Below are positions 1-6,402 of a stretch of DNA of 8,845 bases, in pieces. Where the stretch lies: assembly GCA_018260755.1 (NCBI GenBank), contig JAGTWP010000053.1, positions 1-8,845 of the forward strand, read 5' to 3'. Every line of letters starts with the position of its first letter. Position 1 is the first letter of the stretch. The notes beneath the pieces were generated by a model. That model was not told the origin of the DNA. It worked only from the letters and a program-made list of their open reading frames with translations, and searched no databases. A program made the translations under genes and the position numbers. The DNA is from Candidatus Altarchaeum sp. GTDB lineage: Archaea > Altiarchaeota > Altiarchaeia > Altiarchaeales > Altiarchaeaceae.

Positions 1-141
1 CTTATTACACAAGAATACGATCTACTTTGTAGGTAGGTTATTATAGCAGTCTAATAATTTATATTAAAACTGCGTAAGTCCTATAATTATTAAAAGAAAT
101 CTTATACTTTCCTGTATTGTAATTTAAAAGGATTATCATAC

Positions 142-149
142 TTTATATA
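142..149 (+). promoter_or_regulatory. Putative archaeal TATA box for the glycan operon
   Basis: The octamer TTTATATA fits an archaeal TATA element. Its centre at about 146 predicts a transcription start near 172, only about 5 bases before the ATG at 177 and about 60 before the ATG at 233. If correct, the small ORF at 177 would be read from a nearly leaderless transcript. No clear purine-rich BRE sits directly upstream. In a genome this AT-rich, TATA-like strings are common, so spacing is the main support. Confidence 0.5.
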
Positions 150-176
150 ACGATAAAAAAATTAGATACTAAAAAA

Positions 177-236
177 ATGACGCCAAAGTTAGAAGAAATT
201 TATAAAGAAGCGATAAAATTAAAGCAAAAAGAATGA
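177..236 (+). CDS. Possible 19-residue leader ORF overlapping the membrane glycosyltransferase start
   Basis: ATG at 177 opens a 19-codon frame ending in TGA at 234-236, so its stop overlaps the ATG of the next gene (233-235) in an ATGA junction. The peptide (MTPKLEEIYKEAIKLKQKE) is highly charged and likely helical, with no membrane segment. It lies about 30 bases downstream of the TATA box, so it would be the first ORF on the transcript with almost no leader. The same ATGA overlap joins the next two genes, which makes translational coupling plausible. I do not recognise the peptide. It could be a leader ORF, a small protein, the remnant of a larger gene, or a chance frame; length alone cannot decide. 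Confidence 0.35.
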   Translation: MTPKLEEIYKEAIKLKQKE

Positions 237-2515
237 AAATTTCAATAGAGAATGTACTCGTCCTTTATTTAATTGTTGGAATTATTATTTGTAATTTATT
301 GCCCCTCCCAGAAATGGTAAAAGGATTTTTTGGTATGTTTTCTTTCTTAGCCATTCCATATCTTATTGGCAATATTATATTTTTCAAGAGGGTGTCTTTT
401 AGAGAATGGAGAAATAAATTGGACATTTTAAGCTATTCTTTTCTTTCATGGTCATTTGGAACAATTGTAATAGTTTTAGCAATGACAACATTATATGCGA
501 TTAATTTATTCGACATTTTTTGGTTCACATTTTGTTTGTTATTATTTATTGCATTTTCGTATTTATATTACTTTTACCCCAAAAACAACACAAACTATTT
601 AAACCTGTCTACAAAAAGAGCAATTAATGTTTTATTATTATTTATTTTGTCTATTTCAGTATCTCTTACGATATGGCATTTTAATCCGTTCCCGCTATGG
701 GTTGAAGGGGATTTTTTTAATGGGCACAACCCTCTTGCGTGGTATATTGTAGATTACAATCAAATTTTTAGAAGTTTTGCATATATAGACAGTTTTTCTA
801 TTTTAACAGCGATTAACTCATATTTGTTTAATTGTGATACTTTTACTTCTGGTTGGATGTATGCACATTTTCTTTTTCCATTCATTTTTTTACTTGGACT
901 TTATTATTTTCTAAGAAGTTTTAAAATAAAAAAAGGGATAATATTTTTAATAATATGGTGTAGCATATTGATATTTGCAACAAGAGGGATAGGATCTCCA
1001 TTCCATTCTTCACCAAAAACGATAATTTTTCTTTTAACTCCTTTTGTGTTGGGTTTTTTAAATACATACATAACACCTATGCTCAACAATAATGAAATTA
1101 AAGGTAATCAATTAGTAATTTCATTCCCTGTTCTTGGATTTGTCATTTTGATTGCGTTTAGTATTATGTCAAGTCAAGTTTTTAACCTTCCAGCAATAGG
1201 GCCAATTCATTATCTTTTCATCTCTTTAATTTTCATATCTCAAATTTCTATATTTTTATTTGTGTTGAAAAATAAAAAAAATTTAAAAGATTATTATCTC
1301 TTTTTATTTATTATAATTAGTATATTGATATTTAATCATATTCTTATGGGGTTGTTAGTTAGTGTTATTGCTGTAGCATATCTCTTTTTTATATTTTTTT
1401 CACATAATTATCCGAAGAAAAATAAAATTTTTAGCATACTTTTTATTGTTTTAGTTATTCTACTCATAATTTCTCAAAATTATGGCTTAATAAGTATAGC
1501 AAAAGGAAACTTTTTAATACCTAGCACAGAAACTATGAGTATCTTTGAGCAAAATTTTGGTGACAGATTAAATAATTTAATAGGGGTATTTAGTAAAAAA
1601 TCTTTTTTTGAGAAATCAATAGAGGATATTGGCATTGTTATATTTTTCTGGTTTTTTTTCATTATAGGTGTATCATATTCAATCTTTAAATCGCTAAATA
1701 ATTTTTTAGCGGTTCTTGAAACTCTTTTACTTGCGATTTTAATATTTTTATTCATTCTTGATGTTGGAGTATTCAGAGAAATAGTATTAATATATGCAAT
1801 AGTTATTTTATTTATTTCCATAGGTATTCAAATATCTTATAACTTTTTGATACGAGGAGAAAATATTATTGCAAAAGTAATAAAACCTGCTTTTTTGTTA
1901 ATTGTTGCAGTAATTTTTATGATATATAGTGTCGGGCCATCGATTTCTTGTATAGATAAATGGACAAGTGGTGGCGGAGATTATAGTGGTATAGTTCTTT
2001 ATGAATATGAAACTGCAAATTGGATAAAAAACCACATATCAAAAAGCACTATTCTTATGGGTGATTTTAGCCGGGAGAAACATATTTCATCAATTTCGCA
2101 CATAAGACAACCATTAATGGAGGTAGATGCAATGAAAGAATATGTCTATAATTTATTACTCCCAGAAGACCCCGCAGAAAGTTATGATAAAATTAAAGAA
2201 TTCACAAAAAATGAATCTCTAACTAAATTTTATGGACCTTGTTGGGCAAATGTACCAGGCGTGTGTATAAGAAATTTTTCATATGAGTGGATGAAACGAG
2301 AACCACCTATAAACTCATCAGTAATTGTTATTACTGCATATACAATAAAATATATGAAGGAAAAAGAAGGGGAAAATTTTGATAAAAACAAGTTTTTAAA
2401 CAAATTTTCGGATAAAATTTATTTTACACCATTGTATAATAACAGTAAAATTTATATCTTTGGCGTAAATCCGAAACCAGGAATTCCATTTAAAATTCAG
2501 AACAATTCAAAATGA
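233..2515 (+). CDS. Polytopic membrane protein, probable GT-C-type glycosyltransferase
   Basis: A 760-residue protein of about 15 hydrophobic helices spread over residues 8-568, followed by a soluble C-terminal region (about 570-760). Many helices plus a C-terminal soluble domain is typical of GT-C enzymes, which transfer sugars from polyprenyl-phosphate donors on the outer membrane face. The C-terminal domain opens with ETANWIKNH (592-600) and a following GDF (610-612), a pattern common in such proteins. An acidic EGD (158-160) in a loop after about helix 5 could be a metal or donor site, but I cannot align it to the first-loop DxD of the family. The WWDYG signature of AglB oligosaccharyltransferases is absent. 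The start at 233 is supported by the ATGA overlap with the small ORF. Its stop overlaps the next ATG in the same way, so the genes are probably co-translated. A Wzy-like polymerase is the main alternative, though it would be unusually long. Membrane location is firm, specificity unknown. Confidence 0.6.
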   Translation: MKISIENVLVLYLIVGIIICNLLPLPEMVKGFFGMFSFLAIPYLIGNIIFFKRVSFREWRNKLDILSYSFLSWSFGTIVIVLAMTTLYAINLFDIFWFTFCLLLFIAFSYLYYFYPKNNTNYLNLSTKRAINVLLLFILSISVSLTIWHFNPFPLWVEGDFFNGHNPLAWYIVDYNQIFRSFAYIDSFSILTAINSYLFNCDTFTSGWMYAHFLFPFIFLLGLYYFLRSFKIKKGIIFLIIWCSILIFATRGIGSPFHSSPKTIIFLLTPFVLGFLNTYITPMLNNNEIKGNQLVISFPVLGFVILIAFSIMSSQVFNLPAIGPIHYLFISLIFISQISIFLFVLKNKKNLKDYYLFLFIIISILIFNHILMGLLVSVIAVAYLFFIFFSHNYPKKNKIFSILFIVLVILLIISQNYGLISIAKGNFLIPSTETMSIFEQNFGDRLNNLIGVFSKKSFFEKSIEDIGIVIFFWFFFIIGVSYSIFKSLNNFLAVLETLLLAILIFLFILDVGVFREIVLIYAIVILFISIGIQISYNFLIRGENIIAKVIKPAFLLIVAVIFMIYSVGPSISCIDKWTSGGGDYSGIVLYEYETANWIKNHISKSTILMGDFSREKHISSISHIRQPLMEVDAMKEYVYNLLLPEDPAESYDKIKEFTKNESLTKFYGPCWANVPGVCIRNFSYEWMKREPPINSSVIVITAYTIKYMKEKEGENFDKNKFLNKFSDKIYFTPLYNNSKIYIFGVNPKPGIPFKIQNNSK

Positions 2516-3768
2516 AAATTGAAAATATTATAAGAAACCAAATGTGTTGCGGTTGCGGAACCTGTGCAGGAATTTGTCCAAAAGAAGCAATAGAAATGAA
2601 AATAAATGAAAGAGGATTTTATGTACCTTTCATAGATAAGAAAAAATGTACTGCTTGTGATATGTGCAACAAAGTTTGCCCGCAAGTTAATAAAATATCT
2701 GATTTTAGTAAGTTAAATGAATTTGTATTTGAAAAAATACCCGATAAAGTTATTGGAAATTATGTAAATTGTTATACGGGATATTCTACTGATGAAAATT
2801 TGAGATTTGAAGCATCGTCCGGAGGAATGGTGACACAAATTTTAATTTCTGCATTAGAAGAAGGAATTATTAATGGAGTGCTTGTAACGAGAATGAAAAA
2901 AGACGATCCTTTGATTTCAGAACCATTTATAGCAAGAACAAAAGAAGAAATATTGTCTGCAATGGGTTCCAAGTATTGTCCAGTCCCAGCAAACATTATG
3001 TTAAAGGAGATAATGAAGTCAAAAGATGGCGATAAATTTGCTATTGTTGGACTGCCTTGTCACATTATAGGAATAAGAAATGTGGAAATGTTAATTCCAA
3101 AATTAAAAGAAAAAATAGTATTGCACTGTGGAATATTTTGTGGAGAGACAAGATCATTTATAGGAACAGAATTCTTACTTAAAAAGAATAACCTCAAAAA
3201 AGAAGATGTTATTTCTATAAAATATAGGGGGAAAGGATGGCCAGGATATTTGCAAATCAAAACAAGAAGTATATTGAATAAAATTATTTTATCATCTTAT
3301 TATTATTATGGTGGGTTATTCGGAATGTTTTTCAAAAACAATGCTTGCCTTTCATGTAACGATTATTCTAATGAATTTGCGGATATTTCATTTGGTGATG
3401 CTTGGAGAATAGAAAAAGAATATACAAACGGAACTTCCCTGATAGTTACAAGAACAAAATTTGTAGATGAAGTATTAAATAAATTTTATTCAGAAAAGAA
3501 GGTATTTATAAAAAAATTGGATATTGATCAATTTATATCTTCACATACACATATAACCTTTAAGAAAAAATTACCTGTAAAAATCAGTAAAATTTTTCAA
3601 TATAAAAAAAGCGAACTTATGGAGGTTTTTTGTTCATTTCCTTTTTTGAATCATTTTTCTACCCATCCAAATAAAACTATAAGAGAAATACTTATCCAAT
3701 TTTTAGATTTGCTGATTTTAATTCAATCAAAATTAATAAATATGGTAAAATGGTTCATAAAAAAATAA
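2512..3768 (+). CDS. FrhB-like protein (F420 hydrogenase/dehydrogenase beta family) with 2[4Fe-4S] ferredoxin domain
   Basis: A 418-residue soluble protein. The N-terminus is a bacterial-type ferredoxin with two complete [4Fe-4S] motifs: C12-x2-C15-x2-C18-x3-C22-P and C46-x2-C49-x2-C52-x3-C56-P. The rest matches the FrhB/FdhB-like flavin family: EASSGG (100-105), GSKYCP (152-157), VGLPCH (179-184), HCGIFCGE (205-212), YRGKGWPG (238-245), and C279-x2-C282 leading into ADISFGDAW (290-298). In methanogens FrhB binds FAD and [4Fe-4S] clusters and passes electrons to F420. Relatives of this fused form are common in exopolysaccharide clusters, often beside pyruvyl transferases, where their reaction is not established. 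A redox step in sugar or lipid-carrier processing is inference. The ATG overlaps the previous stop (ATGA) and the TAA shares its last A with the next ATG. There is no Shine-Dalgarno motif, so translation probably depends on coupling. Confidence 0.9.
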   Translation: MKIENIIRNQMCCGCGTCAGICPKEAIEMKINERGFYVPFIDKKKCTACDMCNKVCPQVNKISDFSKLNEFVFEKIPDKVIGNYVNCYTGYSTDENLRFEASSGGMVTQILISALEEGIINGVLVTRMKKDDPLISEPFIARTKEEILSAMGSKYCPVPANIMLKEIMKSKDGDKFAIVGLPCHIIGIRNVEMLIPKLKEKIVLHCGIFCGETRSFIGTEFLLKKNNLKKEDVISIKYRGKGWPGYLQIKTRSILNKIILSSYYYYGGLFGMFFKNNACLSCNDYSNEFADISFGDAWRIEKEYTNGTSLIVTRTKFVDEVLNKFYSEKKVFIKKLDIDQFISSHTHITFKKKLPVKISKIFQYKKSELMEVFCSFPFLNHFSTHPNKTIREILIQFLDLLILIQSKLINMVKWFIKK

Positions 3769-5107
3769 TGAATAAAAAAAATATATTGTTGCTCGGCACA
3801 AATCCTTTTGCTTTAAATAGAGGATGTACAGCAATGTGTATGTCATCTATTGAAATAATAAAAAAATATCTTCCAGAATCATTGCTTACTATTGGTGGTT
3901 ATTCACTAGAATATGGGGATCCAAATGCATCATTATATGTGCAAAAATATGGAAATCGTCAAGACATTAAGATAGATGTATCTAATGTATCTAAGAACGG
4001 CATGTTTGATAAAATTAAAAAAATAAAAAAATACATCCTTGTAATTAGTAGTCTGATAAAACTAAATTTTGCAGTTGATTTATGTTTATTGTGGAGATTT
4101 TTTAAGTATTTTGGAATTGACACAAGTAAAATTTTCTGCAAAAATAAAATATTCAAACAATTTTATAACACCGATATTATTGTAGACTTAAAATGGGGCG
4201 ATCAATTTACAGATATTTATGGCCTATTTAATACATTTGTATGGTTTCACGAATCTATAATTCCAATACTTTTAAATAAACCATACATCCTTTTTCCACA
4301 AACAATAGGCCCTTTCAAAAACAGATTTATATATTTCCTTGCTAAATTTATATTAGATAGAACAAAGATAATTATAGTGCGAGAGAGAAAAAGTGAAAAA
4401 TATATTTTTAAGATGGGAGTAGATCGTAAGAAAATATTCTTAATACCCGATACTGCATTTTATTTAGATCCGATTGCATCGGAAGATGTGGATATTATAC
4501 TAAATAAAGAAAATGTATGTGTTGATCCAAATTCTACAAGGATTGGAATTACCTTGAGGTATGTTGGAACAGCCGGACAGGATAAATTAACACACGAAAA
4601 TTATATTAAAATTATGGTTCAAATTGCAGAATATATGCAAAAAAGTATGGTTGTGCTATTTTACTTATTCCTCATGACGGAGTAGAAACTTCAAAACGAG
4701 TTTATGAAGAATTTCTCAACAAGATAGGAAATAAAAAAAATATATTCTATTTAAAAAACAAGGATTATTCAACGGAAGAATTGCGAGGGATTATAGGAAA
4801 ATGCGATATGCTTATAAGTTCTTATATGCATGCTAATGTAGCAGCTTTATCAATGCATGTTCCAACGATAAACTTTGCATATAGTTATAAAGCAATAGGT
4901 GTATTCGGAGTTTTAGGATTAGAAAAATATGTGTTAAATTTAAAAGATTTAACTTATGAAAAAACAATTTCTGCAATCGAAGAAATAGGGAGCAATCGAG
5001 AAAAAATAAGGAAAGAATTAGAAGCAAGAATGCAGGAAGTAAAAAAACAAGTCATGTTTGCAGGTGAATTGGTTAAGAAAGTTTTAGACGAGCAAGAATC
5101 CATATAA
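3768..5107 (+). CDS. Polysaccharide pyruvyl transferase family protein, interrupted by a frameshift
   Basis: This family transfers pyruvate from phosphoenolpyruvate to a sugar of a surface glycan as a ketal, adding negative charge. As given, the gene is in two frames: 3768-4685 and a frame open from 4610 to 5107. Adding one A to the six-A run at 4639-4644 restores a 446-residue protein. Family marks lie on both sides of the break: an N-terminal NILLLG strand (5-10), DIIVDLKWGD (136-145), FPQTIGPF (176-183), VRE (204-206), IPDTAFYLDP (226-235), then SSYMHANVAALSMHVPTINFAYSYKA (about 351-375 in the repaired protein). In the last motif the residue two before His355 is Tyr353, where the family normally has Arg. 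ATG 3768 is preferred over the in-frame ATG at 3750 because it forms a TAATG junction with the previous stop and begins just before the first beta strand. Either a sequencing indel or real inactivation is possible. The 3' end overlaps the convergent flippase by 35 bases. Confidence 0.85.
4639..4645 (+). other. Frameshift site in the pyruvyl transferase gene (A6 run followed by G)
   Basis: The upstream frame reads CAA AAA AGT and stops at TAG 4683-4685. The downstream frame reads AAA AAG TAT and carries the conserved C-terminal half. One extra A gives CAA AAA AAG TAT GGT, joining the halves as EYMQKKYGCAILL without disturbing the family pattern. Although the bases spell A AAA AAG, the heptamer is in phase with the downstream frame, not the upstream one, so it is not a canonical -1 slippery site. 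No obvious downstream stem was seen. A homopolymer sequencing error or a single-base deletion is most likely. Confidence 0.85.
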
Positions 5108-6332
5108 TTCCAATTAGTTGCCCAATCAACCACCCATATCCAACACCCAACAATCCGAAATAAAACATAAGCAAGGTTCCAAATATTATTGCAGGTATTG
5201 TTATCAAAAAATTGAAGATTATTGTTTCTTTCATTTTCTTTTTTATAAGTAACTCAACTAAATAAATTTTATTTACTACAAAAAAGTAAACAGAAATTGT
5301 AAAGACGTACAACAAATCTAATGAATTTAAATATGCTTCTCCAAATAAAGAAAAAATAAATCTTCCAAATAAAAATACGCCAAAAATACTGATTGTAGCA
5401 ATTATTAATGAAGATTTTAGTCCTTTATTTCTCTTTTTTTTTATTTCATTCATATTATAAGAACCCTCTATAAAAAAAGACGTTATTGTTGACATAAGAA
5501 AAGTAGTAATTAGTGAAAATATTGTCCATGCAATAAAAAAATATGCAGTCATTTCTGCAGAGAGAATATTAAGTATAAATATCGGAAGCAGCAAACCAAA
5601 AAGCCCGGAAGCAATTGATGAAAAATAATTTGTAAGGATATAATTAAAATTTTGCTTTATAATATCAAAATTTATATTCAATTTGAAATTTATTAATCTT
5701 GCTTTGTATAAAAGAAATAAAGAAATAAAAACACCTAATAATATTCCAATTTCGGTAGAATAGAAAATTCCCATATACAAAAAAGAAACAAATAAAGGCA
5801 ATAGAATGATTTTTCCGACATTTATTGATATATTTCCTATAAGGATGTATTTTGTCCTGTTGAATGCCATGAATATTCCGTTAAAAAGTGCAGCTACCGT
5901 AGAAAAAATTGAAAACAAAATAAAAATAAATCCATAAAACAAATTTTCTTTTAAGAAAATTAATTTTGAAGAAAAAATCTCTATAAAAGACACAAAAATA
6001 AAAGACATAATTAATACCATAAAACAACTTATCATAAGAAAGGAAAATACTAATTTATTTTTATCTAATGAGGATGCAGAAGGAACAAGTTTTATTAGTA
6101 CATTGCTAAATCCACTAGTCATAGAAAATAAGATTATCAAACTTATTGCAGAAAACATTGCAGAATATATTCCTACATCATATGATGAATAAAAGTGAGT
6201 TGCTATAATTAAAAATATAAAACCAAATAATCCGCTAACAATATTGGAAAGCATCAGATAAAATGAATTTTTATACAAATTATCAGCATAAAGACCTTTT
6301 ATAATTTTTTTATAATTTTCAATTGTTTTCAT
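5073..6332 (-). CDS. Oligosaccharide flippase family membrane protein (Wzx-like, MOP superfamily)
   Basis: A 419-residue protein made almost entirely of hydrophobic helices; I count about 12, at roughly 22-42, 53-80, 95-118, 128-155, 162-187, 192-210, 230-252, 262-285, 305-330, 335-358, 370-392 and 395-415. The N-terminal arrangement, an amphipathic lead-in then NSFYLMLSNIVSGLFGFIF (22-40), is typical of Wzx/polysaccharide-synthesis transporters. So are the loop SYDVGIYSA (50-58) and the mid-protein FGEAYLNSLDLL (330-341). Such proteins flip lipid-linked oligosaccharides across the membrane and are usually 400-480 residues long, so this looks complete. It is transcribed opposite to the glycan genes. 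Its stop lies 35 bases inside the 3' end of the pyruvyl transferase gene, and its start faces the surface-protein gene across a short divergent promoter region. Substrate cannot be told from sequence, but the context points to the glycan built by the adjacent operon. Confidence 0.85.
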   Translation of the reverse strand: MKTIENYKKIIKGLYADNLYKNSFYLMLSNIVSGLFGFIFLIIATHFYSSYDVGIYSAMFSAISLIILFSMTSGFSNVLIKLVPSASSLDKNKLVFSFLMISCFMVLIMSFIFVSFIEIFSSKLIFLKENLFYGFIFILFSIFSTVAALFNGIFMAFNRTKYILIGNISINVGKIILLPLFVSFLYMGIFYSTEIGILLGVFISLFLLYKARLINFKLNINFDIIKQNFNYILTNYFSSIASGLFGLLLPIFILNILSAEMTAYFFIAWTIFSLITTFLMSTITSFFIEGSYNMNEIKKKRNKGLKSSLIIATISIFGVFLFGRFIFSLFGEAYLNSLDLLYVFTISVYFFVVNKIYLVELLIKKKMKETIIFNFLITIPAIIFGTLLMFYFGLLGVGYGWLIGQLIGIIWILARLKLS

Positions 6333-6402
6333 TCTAATTTATTTTTGTTTTTAATCTTTAAGGATTAATTTATAATTTTAAATTTAGTTTATAATTTATA
6401 AT
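6333..6402. promoter_or_regulatory. Divergent promoter region between flippase and surface-protein genes
   Basis: Seventy bases, nearly all A and T, separate two divergent starts. TTTATAATTT occurs at 6369-6378 and again at 6388-6397, 19 bases apart. On the plus strand the first copy predicts a transcription start near 6399, making the surface-protein mRNA essentially leaderless at ATG 6403. On the minus strand the same element reads AAATTATAAA and could serve the flippase, leaving a leader of about 15 bases. The second copy may be a TATA decoy or operator, but base composition alone can produce such repeats. Neither gene has a Shine-Dalgarno motif. Confidence 0.5.

Noticed and set aside
1-46. 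Short open frames running in from the window's left edge
   Set aside because: All three plus-strand frames stop within 46 bases and the residues carry no recognisable pattern, so an upstream gene's end cannot be assigned.
46-73. GCAGT / ACTGC inverted repeat ahead of the operon
   Set aside because: Only five paired bases with an 18-base loop and mismatches beyond; too weak to call a terminator, operator or riboswitch.
1692-1711. Perfect 7-base inverted repeat (CGCTAAA / TTTAGCG) with a 6-base loop, resembling a terminator hairpin
   Set aside because: It lies inside the coding sequence of the 760-residue membrane protein, which continues without interruption; most likely chance in AT-rich DNA.
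1480-1821. Open frame of 113 codons on the minus strand inside the membrane protein gene
   Set aside because: It is antisense to a well-supported coding region, and its sequence mirrors the hydrophobic codon composition of the plus strand without recognisable motifs.
3750-3767. In-frame upstream ATG adding six residues to the pyruvyl transferase
   Set aside because: The ATG at 3768 forms a TAATG junction with the preceding stop and begins right before the first conserved beta strand; the longer start would overlap the previous gene by 19 bases.
4639-4645. A AAA AAG as a programmed -1 frameshift signal
   Set aside because: The heptamer is in the wrong phase relative to the upstream reading frame, no stimulatory stem was seen, and pyruvyl transferases are not known to need frameshifting; an indel is simpler.
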